Origin: RYN-428 sp035551995
GTDB lineage: Bacteria; Planctomycetota; Phycisphaerae; Tepidisphaerales; Tepidisphaeraceae
DNA: 64,000 nucleotides
NCBI GenBank assembly: GCA_035551995.1
Contig: DASZME010000012.1
Span: forward strand, 1 to 64,000
Direction: 5' to 3'
Position numbers and translations under genes: made by a program. Below the pieces are notes generated by a model. It was not told where the DNA came from, made no database searches, and saw only the letters and a list, made by a program, of their open reading frames with translations. Positions 36,002 through 45,466 of this stretch are shown here, piece after piece (the first letter of the stretch is position 1; the number at the start of each line of letters is the position of its first letter).

Positions 36002-38908
36002 ATGGCTATCGCGCTGGTTATTTCCCCTCACGGCAAACTGTTTGTGGAGGAGGTTGCCGTCGAAGGCGCGCCCGCGCCGCAGTCGGTCGCGATGAATCGG
36101 ATCGCGCAGGCGTTCGGCGAGTCGACGGCGAGGGGATTGCTTCATTTGGCGACGGTGGAGCTTGCGGCCCATCTGCCGGGGGATTTCGCGTTTGTTCGGG
36201 AATTCGCCAAGGATTATCTCACCCGGCTGTCGCGAGCGCAGGCGGGAGAGTCCGAGCAGATACCACCTTTGCCGGCGCCGGCGGATGATGAGCTGGGGAT
36301 GTTGGCGTTGTCGGCGCCGCCGATGCGCGGGTTGGAGTATCTTTCGGCGGCGGCGCTGCGCGATTGGTGGACGCAACTCGATGCGCTGGCCAGAGCGGAA
36401 GCCGGCGAATTTCCGGGGGGCGCCGGCGCGTACCTGCGCGATAAAAATCCGCTCTGGCGGCTGGTGGGCCGGGTGACGTTTCACCTGGCGGAAAATAAAC
36501 GCGATACCGAAAGGCCCTTCGCGTTTCTGGCGACATATGCCAGCCGATTGTCGGCTCAGATGAAGGTGCAGCACCTGCCGCTGGGCAAGGCGCTGCACGA
36601 ATACTCGGCCGCCAAGGATCGCGGAGCGCTGCTGGCGTTGCTGAAACCGATCCAGAGCGCGGCGGAGCGGAGTTTGCTCGCGAAGGAATTGGTCGAATCG
36701 CAATCGATCTATCATCCGTTGGCATGGACGGCGGCGGAGGCGTACCGGTTTTTGAAGGACGTGCCGTTGTTTGAAGACAGCGGCTTGATCGTGCGCGTGC
36801 CGGATTGGTGGAAGGCCGCGCGCCCGCCGCGACCCGTGGTGAGCGTGAAGGTCGGAGAAGCGGCTAAGTCCACGCTTGGCGTCGAGGCGATGCTCAGCTT
36901 TAGAGTGGGGGTGGCGCTGGATGGCCAGCCGTTGACTGAAGCGGAATTGCAAGAGGCCCTTCAGTCCACCGCGGGGCTTGTTCGGCTGCGGGGAAAATGG
37001 GTCGAGATCGATCGCGAAAAACTTCAGGAGGCGCTTGCGCATTGGAAGGACGTGGCGCGGGAAGCCAAAAACGGCGGGATTACCTTTTTTGAAGGCATGC
37101 GGCTTTTGTCCGGCGCCGCGCTGGCGGACGACGCGGCGGCGAGCGTGCCGGCCGAGGCGCGGGAATGGACCGGACTCGAAGCAAGCGATTCATTGCAGGA
37201 AACGCTTGCCGAGCTGCGCGATCCGGCTTCGCTCGGCGGAGGTCCTCCGCCGGGATTGGTGGCCGAGTTGCGGCCGTATCAGCAAGTGGGCGTCAACTGG
37301 CTTCGGTTCGTCACGCGCCTCGGCCTCGGCGCCTGTCTGGCCGACGACATGGGACTGGGCAAGACGATACAGGTCATCTCGCTGCTGCTTCATATACACC
37401 ATGACCGGGAGACCACGAGCTTAACCGGCGCCGCCAGCGCATGTGGCATTTGTTCCTCGCCCGGTTCTCCGGGAGAGGGTCTTGGCGTCGTTGGATTGAC
37501 AGGCGCGAAGCGAAAAAAAACCTCGCCCTATCCCTTTCCCGGAGTACCGGGCAAGGGGACCGGAAGCGGGTCGTCGAGGAACGGTCCCTGCGAGCCGAGC
37601 CTTCTGATCGCACCAGCATCCCTGATCGCGAATTGGAAGGCCGAACTATCGCGTTTCGCGCCGTCGTTGTCAGTCTTCATCGCGCATCCGTCCGAAACAC
37701 CCGGCATCACGCGTGAGCGGCGCGATATCACAGCCGGAGCGTCTGGCTCGCCGGATGGCGTGATTCTTCAGCCCGATACCGACCTGGTCATCACGACCTA
37801 CGGGATGTTAAGCCGAGTCTCCTGGCTGCGCGAACGGCACTGGCGATTGCTCATTCTCGATGAAGCGCAGGCGATCAAAAATTCCGGCTCGCGCCAGACC
37901 AAAGCGGTGAAGGAATTAAAGGGGGCAGGCCGGATCGCGATGACCGGAACGCCGATCGAAAATCGGTTGTCCGATCTTTGGTCGCTGTTCGACTTTCTCA
38001 ATCCGGGACTGCTCGGCACAGCCAAGGCATTCGGCGATTTCGTCAAAGGGCTCTCGGCCGGCGGGCAAAACCAGTATGGCCCGCTGCGAACGCTGGTTCG
38101 GCCCTACATACTCCGCCGATTGAAAACCGACAAGCGGATCATCGCGGACCTGCCCGACAAGATCGAAGTCAATGCCTTTTGCGGCCTGAGCAAGAGGCAA
38201 GCGCTGCTATACGAACAATCCGTTCGCGATCTGGCCGAGGATCTCAAGCGGTCGGACGGCATCCAACGCCGCGGCATCGTGCTGGCGTATCTGATGCGGC
38301 TCAAGCAGATCTGCAATCACCCCGCTCAACTCACCGGCGATGAAGACTACGATCCCAACGTCAGCGGTAAATTTCAACGGCTTGCCGAGTTGTGCGGAGA
38401 GCTGGCCGAGCGGCAGGAGAAGGCGCTTATTTTCACCCAGTTTCGCGAAATCACGGCCCCGATCGCCAACTACCTTCAACAGGTGTTCGGGCGGCCTGGA
38501 CTGATCCTGACGGGACAAACGCCGGTGGGAAAACGGCGGGAGTTGGTCGAATCTTTTCAGCGCGACGAAGGGCCGCCGTTTTTTGTCTTGTCGCTGAAAG
38601 CAGGCGGGACGGGACTTAACCTCACGGCGGCGTCACATGTCATCCACTTCGACCGCTGGTGGAATCCCGCGGTCGAAAATCAAGCGACCGATCGCGCGTT
38701 TCGAATTGGTCAAAAACTAAATGTTTTTGTGCATAAATTCGTGTGTCGTGGTACTGTGGAGGATAAGATTGATGAACTGATCTCCGGAAAAATGGGCATG
38801 GCCAAAGACCTGCTCGACGGCGGCGGCGAGGTGCTGCTGACCGAAATGAAGAACGATGAACTGCTCCGCTTCGTGGCGCTGGACATCAACAAGGCGCTCG
38901 ACGGATAG
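36002..38908 (+). CDS. SNF2-family DEAD/DEAH-type helicase with in-frame repeat insertion
   Basis: A 968-residue ATP-dependent DNA translocase. Residues about 1-400 are the bacterial SNF2-associated region. The ATPase has the P-loop DDMGLGKTIQVISLL (about 446-460), motif Ia LLIAPASLIANWKAEL, the DEAQ box (about 620-623), TGTPIENRLSDLWSLF, and the second lobe ALIFTQF, LKAGGTGLNLTAASHVIHFD and RAFRIGQ. Between P-loop and motif Ia about 47 extra residues (roughly 481-527, CSSPGSPGEGLG and PYPFPGVPGKGTGSG) are encoded by the palindromic repeat at 37456-37555. The reading frame is preserved. Partner SWIM gene follows 15 bases downstream. Confidence 0.9.
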   Translation: MAIALVISPHGKLFVEEVAVEGAPAPQSVAMNRIAQAFGESTARGLLHLATVELAAHLPGDFAFVREFAKDYLTRLSRAQAGESEQIPPLPAPADDELGMLALSAPPMRGLEYLSAAALRDWWTQLDALARAEAGEFPGGAGAYLRDKNPLWRLVGRVTFHLAENKRDTERPFAFLATYASRLSAQMKVQHLPLGKALHEYSAAKDRGALLALLKPIQSAAERSLLAKELVESQSIYHPLAWTAAEAYRFLKDVPLFEDSGLIVRVPDWWKAARPPRPVVSVKVGEAAKSTLGVEAMLSFRVGVALDGQPLTEAELQEALQSTAGLVRLRGKWVEIDREKLQEALAHWKDVAREAKNGGITFFEGMRLLSGAALADDAAASVPAEAREWTGLEASDSLQETLAELRDPASLGGGPPPGLVAELRPYQQVGVNWLRFVTRLGLGACLADDMGLGKTIQVISLLLHIHHDRETTSLTGAASACGICSSPGSPGEGLGVVGLTGAKRKKTSPYPFPGVPGKGTGSGSSRNGPCEPSLLIAPASLIANWKAELSRFAPSLSVFIAHPSETPGITRERRDITAGASGSPDGVILQPDTDLVITTYGMLSRVSWLRERHWRLLILDEAQAIKNSGSRQTKAVKELKGAGRIAMTGTPIENRLSDLWSLFDFLNPGLLGTAKAFGDFVKGLSAGGQNQYGPLRTLVRPYILRRLKTDKRIIADLPDKIEVNAFCGLSKRQALLYEQSVRDLAEDLKRSDGIQRRGIVLAYLMRLKQICNHPAQLTGDEDYDPNVSGKFQRLAELCGELAERQEKALIFTQFREITAPIANYLQQVFGRPGLILTGQTPVGKRRELVESFQRDEGPPFFVLSLKAGGTGLNLTAASHVIHFDRWWNPAVENQATDRAFRIGQKLNVFVHKFVCRGTVEDKIDELISGKMGMAKDLLDGGGEVLLTEMKNDELLRFVALDINKALDG
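37456..37555. repeat. Palindromic repeat inserted in frame within the SNF2 gene
   Basis: The arm CTCGCCCGGTTCTCCGGGAG (37456-37475, continuing to 37479) is the near-perfect reverse complement of 37532-37555 (24 bases, three mismatches). A 52-base spacer separates the arms. The same family forms the intergenic element at 48238-48357. Its length with flanks keeps the host frame open. Confidence 0.85.
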
Positions 38909-38923
38909 AGAAGGGAGTCTCTC

Positions 38924-39871
38924 ATGGGTTTTTACTATGGTTTCAAGCCTTACGTCAGCGTGGCCAAGCGGGCGGCGAACGCCAATAGAGAGGTGGCCAG
39001 GCTCGTCAAACAGGGGAAGACCATCACGCCGATCAAGTTGACGGGAACGAAGATCGCATCGACGTTTTGGGGCAAGTCATGGTGTGAGAATCTCGAAGCC
39101 TATAGTGACTATAGCAACCGCCTGCCGCGCGGAAGAACCTATGTTCGCAATGGATCCGTGGTTCATCTCGAGATGCAGGGCGGCATGGTAAAGGCGATGG
39201 TGAGCGGATCGTCTCTCTATAAGGTCGAGGTTGGAATAAAGCCGTTGCTGAGCGATACCTGGTCCTCCTTGAAACTCGCCTGCGGCGGGAAAATCGGTTC
39301 GCTGGTGGAACTGCTCCAGGGTCGATTGTCCAAAGGCGTAATGGAACTTGTGACCAACGCCAATGGCGGGCTGTTTCCAAAGCCGGCCGAAATTACGATG
39401 GACTGCTCTTGCCCCGACGGCGCCTACATGTGCAAGCATATCGCGGCTGTTTTATACGGCGTCGGCGCCATGCTCGATCAGCGGCCGGAACTTTTATTTA
39501 CGTTGCGGAAGGTGGATCATTTGGAATTGATCGCCGAGGCGAGCGTGCCGAAAATCGCCGCCGGCGATGCGTCGCGACAGACGATCGCGACCGGGGACCT
39601 GGCCGACGTGTTCGGTATCGAAATGGAGACGACGGCCGAAGCGCCGCCGATGGTTTCGACGCCCGCTCCCGCTCAAGTCACCGCGTCGAAGCGCGCTCGC
39701 GGCGCCCGTCGTAAGGCGGCGCCGGAAGTGAAAAAAGGCCGCGCGACGACGCGGCGCGGCGGTGAGGCTTCCACCGCCAAGCTCCAGACTACCAGGAAAT
39801 CGGCCCGGATCGCGCCCTCCGCGGCCCCAGCGATAAAAAAGAGAAAAAACCGCGTCGGCAAGCCGGCATGA
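38924..39871 (+). CDS. SWIM zinc-finger protein
   Basis: A 315-residue protein. The SWIM finger CxCx(n)CxH is seen as DCSCPDGAYMCKHIAAVLYG (about 160-179). The N-terminal part FYYGFKPYVSVAKRAA and GKSWCENLEAYSDYSNRLPRG is typical of SWIM partners of bacterial SNF2 helicases. The C-terminal 80 residues are Lys/Arg/Ala-rich (SKRARGARRKAAPEVKKGR) and probably bind nucleic acid. GGGAG precedes the ATG at 38924. Probably co-transcribed and acting with the helicase; the process is unknown. Confidence 0.82.
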   Translation: MGFYYGFKPYVSVAKRAANANREVARLVKQGKTITPIKLTGTKIASTFWGKSWCENLEAYSDYSNRLPRGRTYVRNGSVVHLEMQGGMVKAMVSGSSLYKVEVGIKPLLSDTWSSLKLACGGKIGSLVELLQGRLSKGVMELVTNANGGLFPKPAEITMDCSCPDGAYMCKHIAAVLYGVGAMLDQRPELLFTLRKVDHLELIAEASVPKIAAGDASRQTIATGDLADVFGIEMETTAEAPPMVSTPAPAQVTASKRARGARRKAAPEVKKGRATTRRGGEASTAKLQTTRKSARIAPSAAPAIKKRKNRVGKPA

Positions 39872-40002
39872 CGCATTTTCCGGAACGCGAAGAATGAATG
39901 CGGTGTTGTCACAGGTGATGACCGATGGGCACAGATGCCCGTATTCGCACATGTGAGACTGTGGCAACAACGCGTTCGTATTTGTTTTTTGGCGGGACTA
40001 CA

Positions 40003-41427
40003 ATGCTGATGCGTGAATCCATCTCCCGCCGATCGATGCTGCGTCGTTCGATGCTCGGCTTTGGCAGCCTGGCCATGATGGATCTTCTTGCGCGGCGAGC
40101 CGCCGCCGAAGTGGCGCCGGCACGCGCGGCGAAGATCCCGCGGTTTCTTCCGCGGGCCAAGCGGGCAATCTATATCTTTCTCGACGGCGGCCTCTCTCAC
40201 GTCGATAGCTACGACTATAAGCCGCTGCTTCAGCGCGATGACGGTAAAGCCCTTCCCGCAAGCATCGCGAAGCCAAAGTTCACGTTCGCCCCAACCGGCT
40301 CGCTTCTGAAATCGCCGTTCGACTTCAAGCAGTGGGGCCAGAGCGGCATGTGGGCGTCGGACCTGTTCCCCCAGACCAATCGACTGATCGACGATTTTTG
40401 TTTTATCCACTCCCTGCATCACGACAACGAGGATCATTTCACGGCCAAGAACATGATTTTCACCGGCAGCGGCCGCGAGGCGCGCCCCCCGCTTGGATCG
40501 TGGCTGGCGTATGGCCTCGGAACGGAAAACGAAAATCTCCCCGCCTTTATCGAGATCATGCCGGGCGCGCCAAAAGGCTCATCGTCGGCTTTTCTTCCCG
40601 CGCGCTACGCCGGCGCCGCGATCGGCCGGCCCGACATGAAATCCAGGGATCGCGCCTGGGACAATCTCCGCGGCCCCACCGCCGAGGGACGCCAGGAATT
40701 AGACCTCGTGCAGGCGATGAACAAAGCCCATCTCTTACAGTCGCCGGACGACCGCGCATTGGAAGCCGAGATCCAGAATATGGAACTGGCTTTCCGCATG
40801 CAGTCGCAGGCGCCGGAGCTGATGTCGCTGCACGGCGAATCCGCCGCGGTCAAGGCGCTCTACGGCATCGGCGAAGAAAAGACCGACGACTTCGGCCGTG
40901 CCTGTTTAATGGCCCGGCGTTTCGCCGAGAAGGGCGTTCGCTACATCACGCTGATGCACTCGACGCGCGCGTTCGGCAACCTCTGGGACCAGCACAAGGA
41001 TTTGTACGACGGCCATCGCAACAACGCCGCCGCCGTGGACGTTCCGATCGCCGGTCTGCTGACCGATCTGAAATCCCGCGGCATGCTCGACGACACGCTG
41101 GTCATGTTCGGCAGCGAATTCGGCCGCACCCCCGTCTTCGAGTATCAGGATGGCTCCGAAGGCCGCCACCGCAACGGCCGCGACCACAACCCCCACGGCT
41201 TCACCATGTGGTTCACCGGCGGCGGCACAAAAAAATCCCACCGCCACGGCGCCACCGACGACTACGGCTACTATGCCACGGAGGACAAAACCGACATCCA
41301 TGATTTGCACGCCACGATCTTGCACATCATGGGCCTCAACCACGAATCCCTCACCTATCGCCACGGCGGACGCGACTATCGCCTGACGGATGTGTATGGG
41401 AAGGTCGTCAAGGCGGTGCTGGCGTGA
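40003..41427 (+). CDS. DUF1501 protein (second copy), Tat-exported
   Basis: A 474-residue DUF1501 protein. The signal ISRRSMLRRSMLGFGSLAMM carries two twin-arginine pairs. Core motifs are AIYIFLDGGLSHVDSYDYKP, WASDLFPQTNRLIDDFCF, LWDQHKDL, MFGSEFGRTPVFEYQDGS and GRDHNPHGFTMWFTGGGTKK. ATG 40003 is chosen; an upstream extension precedes the signal peptide. It has no PSD1 partner next to it, unlike usual pairs. Confidence 0.87.
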   Translation: MLMRESISRRSMLRRSMLGFGSLAMMDLLARRAAAEVAPARAAKIPRFLPRAKRAIYIFLDGGLSHVDSYDYKPLLQRDDGKALPASIAKPKFTFAPTGSLLKSPFDFKQWGQSGMWASDLFPQTNRLIDDFCFIHSLHHDNEDHFTAKNMIFTGSGREARPPLGSWLAYGLGTENENLPAFIEIMPGAPKGSSSAFLPARYAGAAIGRPDMKSRDRAWDNLRGPTAEGRQELDLVQAMNKAHLLQSPDDRALEAEIQNMELAFRMQSQAPELMSLHGESAAVKALYGIGEEKTDDFGRACLMARRFAEKGVRYITLMHSTRAFGNLWDQHKDLYDGHRNNAAAVDVPIAGLLTDLKSRGMLDDTLVMFGSEFGRTPVFEYQDGSEGRHRNGRDHNPHGFTMWFTGGGTKKSHRHGATDDYGYYATEDKTDIHDLHATILHIMGLNHESLTYRHGGRDYRLTDVYGKVVKAVLA

Positions 41428-41685
41428 TGCCGACGCCGCTCGATCTCGGTCGCCATAGCGCTGCGGCGGCATCGCGCTGCGCGCCAGCCCTGGGATTTCA
41501 AGTTCGTCACGCAAGAATGCGGCGGTCCGGGTGCGGAACAACCAGCCGTTGCCGTGGACGGCTGCGCGTGGTGTCGTTAGTTTGCTTTTTGTGCGAGCGA
41601 TCCTCGGCGTCGCATTGCCCGCGACGAATCATCCGTCAAATGCCATGGCCACCATGTCGATCCAAAGAGCGCGAGCTACTACTAT
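41428..41685. other. Intergenic stretch without a recognisable gene
   Basis: 258 bases. From 41581 the frame leading into the zinc-site protein is open but lacks a start codon (CHGHHVDPKSASYYY), so the small gene downstream may once have begun further up. Nothing else is seen. Confidence 0.4.
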
Positions 41686-42018
41686 GTGACGTTCATCCTC
41701 GAAGCGATTGTTTCCTGCGACGACTGCAACCGAGAGATTGAGTACTCGTCGGCGCATCCAACCTGCAATGACGAAAACTATTATGACGCGGCAGTGGCGA
41801 TGCAGTCTGCGGGCTGGGTTGTAATGCCAAACAGTCTCGATGCGCTCTGCCCCGCCTGCGCGTCGACCCGCAGGCGCCGCCGGCGGGATGCAATCGCGGA
41901 AAAAGGGGCCGAAAAAATCCTGTTTCTCGTCGAAAGTGCGAAAGTCAGGTTAGGATTGCGGCGTCGGTCGCGTGGCGGGCGCGGTTGTCGCGGGCGGCGG
42001 GGGCGGGGGGGCAAGTAA
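41686..42018 (+). CDS. Small protein with two CxxC zinc-type sites
   Basis: A 110-residue frame starting at GTG 41686. It has CDDC (11-14) and CPAC (about 56-59) with AMQSAGWVVMPNSLDALCP between, a pattern of a small zinc ribbon. The tail is Arg/Gly-rich and its last 69 bases run antisense to the convergent gene at 41950. No Shine-Dalgarno is seen. Function unknown; it may be a truncated form of a longer protein. Confidence 0.45.
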   Translation: MTFILEAIVSCDDCNREIEYSSAHPTCNDENYYDAAVAMQSAGWVVMPNSLDALCPACASTRRRRRRDAIAEKGAEKILFLVESAKVRLGLRRRSRGGRGCRGRRGRGGK

Positions 42019-43275
42019 GCGTTTTCGTAAGGCGTCGGCCGCCTTTGACGATTCGGGGGGAGCAAGCGAGATGTCGAATGCGATCGGCTGCCGGGCTTGT
42101 TTCTCAAGAGCCGATTTAGCGGCGGCGCGCACGGCCGGGTCTTCGTATTCAAGACAATCGATCAGAAAACTCACGTCCCGCGCGGCCAAGGCCGGGGGCG
42201 ACCATGGGCGCCGACGGTAGGCGCCGACGAATCCCCGGAGACGGACTTTCTGCTCCAGCGAAAGATTTGCGTCGTCAAAACGCAATGCCGCCAGAACGCC
42301 CGGCTTGCCAAGCTGACTAAGTTTGCCGCTGGCGGCTTCGCGCTCGTTGGGATCGTCGCTGTCCAACGCGGGCGCCAATCGCTCGATGGCGGCGACCACT
42401 TTTTCGTCGGCCGGTATTTCAGTAAACGCGCTATACACGTCGGCGGCGCCGGGTTGCATGAATGTCGCGTCCGCGAATTTGATCAACAGCGGGAGGACCA
42501 GCGCGCGAAACTCGGCCGGGTTTTCGGATCGCAGTTGCTTTAACGACGACACGTGGGCCTCAAAAATTACTTTCGGCGCCTGACCTACTTCCTGCGATTC
42601 GGTGATTCGAACGATGATCGAGACCGGCGATTGGAAGATCGTCGCGCTGCCCAGGAGATTCTGCGCGAAGATCGTCATGTTGGCGCCGCTGACCATCAGG
42701 CGTGTCTGCCAGAATTCGGAATCGCCGGCGTCAAAGTCGAAGCGGGTGATGCTGACGTAGGATGTCGCGGCAAATCCCTGCCGCAGCCGCATCCGGCGAT
42801 TGGGGCTGGAAACGGTCCAGATCGCGTCGCTTCCTTCGACGGCCACACGCGCGGCCGCGACTGAATCGATATCGATGGCGTCGGCGGAAAGCAAGCCGTC
42901 ATACTCGGAAATATGAACGAGTGCGTCGGGCTTGAACGTCTGCACGATCGGGGCGCTGGTCCATCGTTCGCGCATCGCCGCCCGCTGCTGGCGGCGAGCC
43001 TCGCGCCAGCGTTCGTCCAATTCCTTCTGGTGCTTTTCGGCGACGGCTTTGGGATCGGCGGCCGGGGAGTTGGCCGGTTGCGTGGCCGCCTGGGTTGTCG
43101 GCGCGCGGGCTGGACCAAGCAGTTCGATTTCCTGTGTCGTCGCCGCGGGTTGGGTGGCCGACGCCGGCGGGGACGCGATCGCGGCGACTGAACCGATCAT
43201 TGGAAGCAGAAACACGACGGCCCATGACGATGAATGTGCGAAACGTCGCGCTGCCGTAAAAGTTGACTTATTCAT
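41950..43275 (-). CDS. Exported protein with HEAT-like C-terminal region
   Basis: A 441-residue protein with a signal peptide (about 10-33) followed by a low-complexity Ala/Thr/Pro stretch (PASATQPAATTQ). A middle domain (about 105-290) starts APIVQTFKPDALVHISEYDG and contains alternating strands. The C-terminal part has helical repeats resembling HEAT/armadillo units (REAASGKLSQLGKPGVLAAL, DPAVRAAAKSALEKQA), then a polyproline tail. ATG 43275 (MNKSTFTAARRF) is preferred over 43302. It begins 24 bases after the glycosyltransferase stop. Function unknown. Confidence 0.7.
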   Translation of the reverse strand: MNKSTFTAARRFAHSSSWAVVFLLPMIGSVAAIASPPASATQPAATTQEIELLGPARAPTTQAATQPANSPAADPKAVAEKHQKELDERWREARRQQRAAMRERWTSAPIVQTFKPDALVHISEYDGLLSADAIDIDSVAAARVAVEGSDAIWTVSSPNRRMRLRQGFAATSYVSITRFDFDAGDSEFWQTRLMVSGANMTIFAQNLLGSATIFQSPVSIIVRITESQEVGQAPKVIFEAHVSSLKQLRSENPAEFRALVLPLLIKFADATFMQPGAADVYSAFTEIPADEKVVAAIERLAPALDSDDPNEREAASGKLSQLGKPGVLAALRFDDANLSLEQKVRLRGFVGAYRRRPWSPPALAARDVSFLIDCLEYEDPAVRAAAKSALEKQARQPIAFDISLAPPESSKAADALRKRLLAPPPPPPATTAPATRPTPQS

Positions 43276-43298
43276 CGCACCGCTCCGAGACGAGTCAG

Positions 43299-45305
43299 TC
43301 ACCGACGTGCCGCGCCGGCGGCGAGTTCTTTGGCCGTGCCGAGCCGTCGCAATTCATCGTTCTTGCGGAGGGGGTCCAGACTCCAGAACGTCCGATTCGG
43401 CTGAATCTTTGCATAATAGTCAAAAATTTCCCGGTTTCGTTTTGGGCCCAGGTCATGTGCCCGAATGATCGGCGCCCGGTCGGGCCACGCCACGTCTATG
43501 TTATAGACTGGTTCCTCGAAGTAGTTGCCTCCCGGCCGATAAGCAAAGAGGACGACCGCCGGCGCGGTAACGCCATATCGCGACAGTTGATCGACGACAT
43601 TCAAGTACGGCGACGGGAATGTTTCGTCGGACAATGCCGTCTCCGGCGTAGAAATTAGTCGATTCACTTCCCAGAGGGAGGTAATCGACGAGGCCAGGAT
43701 GACACCGGCAAACGCGCCGAACAGTTGCCGCCGGTAGCGTGGCCATGCCGCGGAGAGGGTTCGTCCGCCAAGCATTACCGATAGGACGACGGCGGGGATC
43801 GCGAGGATCGCGTAGTGCTCGAGAAAAAAAGGATTAAACGCGTAGACGATCAAGAATAACGGCAACGTGAACCAAACTACCCGCCGCCCCGCCAGGGCGG
43901 CCGGAGCGGTGGAATTTCGTACCAGCCCGAGCAACCCAACCATCGCGAAAACCAAAAGCAGGCGGCACTGCATCGTCGTATCGACGATCATTTTTGCGGT
44001 TCGCGTCAGCGACGCTGGAAGATTTCCGGGCGTATGCGCGGCCAGGTAAGGCCGCACCCAATTCGTATAAAACTCGCGTTTTTCCCGGAGGGTGGATTGA
44101 GGCAGCGCCGCCGGGTCGTATCCGTGAAATCCAAATCCTGATCCGGGTTGATCGCGCTCGAGGTAGTACGCGTACGGGGCTCGAAACGGATGTCCGGTCA
44201 CGCCTTGATCGAACACAATCTGCAACCCGAGAAACGGCGCGGCGGCGCAGAAAACAACCAACGGCGTCAGTAGCCGACGCGCGTGGATCGACGGCCGATT
44301 TAACACCCGGACGCCTCGGCGCCCGGAGGAGAAAGATGCCGGCCGATCTGTTTTGCTTTCCCCTTCGTCTTCTTCTCCGGACGTGTGGGCGTTTTGACGG
44401 TCAACCCGACTTTTTTTGAGTGAGCCCAGAAGGCTCCATGCCACCGGCACGCCCACCGCCACTGCAAAGATTGCCGCATCGGCCGGGCGCGTAATTGCGG
44501 CCCAACCCGCCGCCGCGCCCATGGCGGCGGCCCATCGCAACCGGCAGTTCTTGCGCCATTGCATCCACGTCCAGATCAGCGCCAGACCCCACAACAACAT
44601 CGCGACATGCCCGGTCAATAAAACGGAATAGACGCGAAACCAACTCAATGAAACGACGCTCAGCGCCGCGAGGATTCCGCAGGCGCCGTCGAGCAATTCA
44701 GTGGTGATCCGATAGATCAGCGCCACCGCGGCGCCGGAGGCCATCGCCGGCATCAACCACCATGGCAGATGCAGCCAGACCGTCGGGACATACAACAGCG
44801 CGGTTCCCGGAAAATAAAGTGAGCAGTAGACCGGCCGAGCGAGGATATAAAACGAATCAAAAAAATCCGGCAGCGGCAACGTCGGCATCCACAGCCGGCC
44901 CCGGGCAAGCATCTGCATTCCAATGGCATAACTACAGTCATCGTGCGTCTTTGGAAAAAGATCGCGGCCTTGATTGAAGGCCGTCGCGACGAGATATGCC
45001 GTCGACAGGACGCCGACGAGAAAGGTGGCCCGGTTGAAGGATCGGCTCGAAGGCCGCGAAAGAAGGGCCAGCGTTCGGTCGATCCCTTTCGCCACGGGAG
45101 GCAAGAGTCCCGCTCCGGCGGCAAGAACAATTACCGCCCATCGTTCGGATCCGATTCCTCTGCCGGTTCCAAGCCACAGCCAGATCAACGCGCCCGCCGC
45201 GGCCAGCGCGATCACCATGATCTGAGCGCCGCCGCCGCCGGCTTTAGTCTCGACCGAACGACGAGCGATCGCGCGGGGTTCGTTGGGTCGAGTCGTCTTC
45301 GCCAT
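43299..45305 (-). CDS. ArnT/PMT-like (GT39-type) integral membrane glycosyltransferase
   Basis: A 668-residue protein with about 11-12 membrane helices. The first outer loop contains FNQGRDLFPKTHDDCSYAIG, whose acidic pair (DD) fits the catalytic Asp position of GT-C glycosyltransferases. A hydrophilic insert near residues 310-345 is cytoplasmic. The final 130 residues form a soluble outer domain (FEEPVYNIDVAWPDRAP). These enzymes transfer sugars from polyprenyl-phosphate donors to lipids or proteins. ATG at 45305 (MAKTTRP) is used. Likely linked to the polysaccharide cluster. Confidence 0.72.
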   Translation of the reverse strand: MAKTTRPNEPRAIARRSVETKAGGGGAQIMVIALAAAGALIWLWLGTGRGIGSERWAVIVLAAGAGLLPPVAKGIDRTLALLSRPSSRSFNRATFLVGVLSTAYLVATAFNQGRDLFPKTHDDCSYAIGMQMLARGRLWMPTLPLPDFFDSFYILARPVYCSLYFPGTALLYVPTVWLHLPWWLMPAMASGAAVALIYRITTELLDGACGILAALSVVSLSWFRVYSVLLTGHVAMLLWGLALIWTWMQWRKNCRLRWAAAMGAAAGWAAITRPADAAIFAVAVGVPVAWSLLGSLKKSRVDRQNAHTSGEEDEGESKTDRPASFSSGRRGVRVLNRPSIHARRLLTPLVVFCAAAPFLGLQIVFDQGVTGHPFRAPYAYYLERDQPGSGFGFHGYDPAALPQSTLREKREFYTNWVRPYLAAHTPGNLPASLTRTAKMIVDTTMQCRLLLVFAMVGLLGLVRNSTAPAALAGRRVVWFTLPLFLIVYAFNPFFLEHYAILAIPAVVLSVMLGGRTLSAAWPRYRRQLFGAFAGVILASSITSLWEVNRLISTPETALSDETFPSPYLNVVDQLSRYGVTAPAVVLFAYRPGGNYFEEPVYNIDVAWPDRAPIIRAHDLGPKRNREIFDYYAKIQPNRTFWSLDPLRKNDELRRLGTAKELAAGAARR

Positions 45306-45387
45306 GGTGATCCAGAACAAAACTTGTTGAAACATCCATCAAACCGCGGTTTATCGATGCTCAGTTCCTATGCGTGGAGACTTGAAG

Positions 45388-45393
45388 TATAAT
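45388..45393 (+). promoter_or_regulatory. Consensus -10 box upstream of the VPLPA-signal protein
   Basis: TATAAT at 45388-45393 with TTCCTA 17 bases upstream (45365-45370), a weak -35. It lies 73 bases before the ATG at 45467, in the divergent region. Confidence 0.35.
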
Positions 45394-45466
45394 ACTTTCA
45401 GACTTGGATCAAGCAGCGGCAAACTCTGAAGATGCCGGCGATCGTCACGGATGAACAGGGAGCGGT

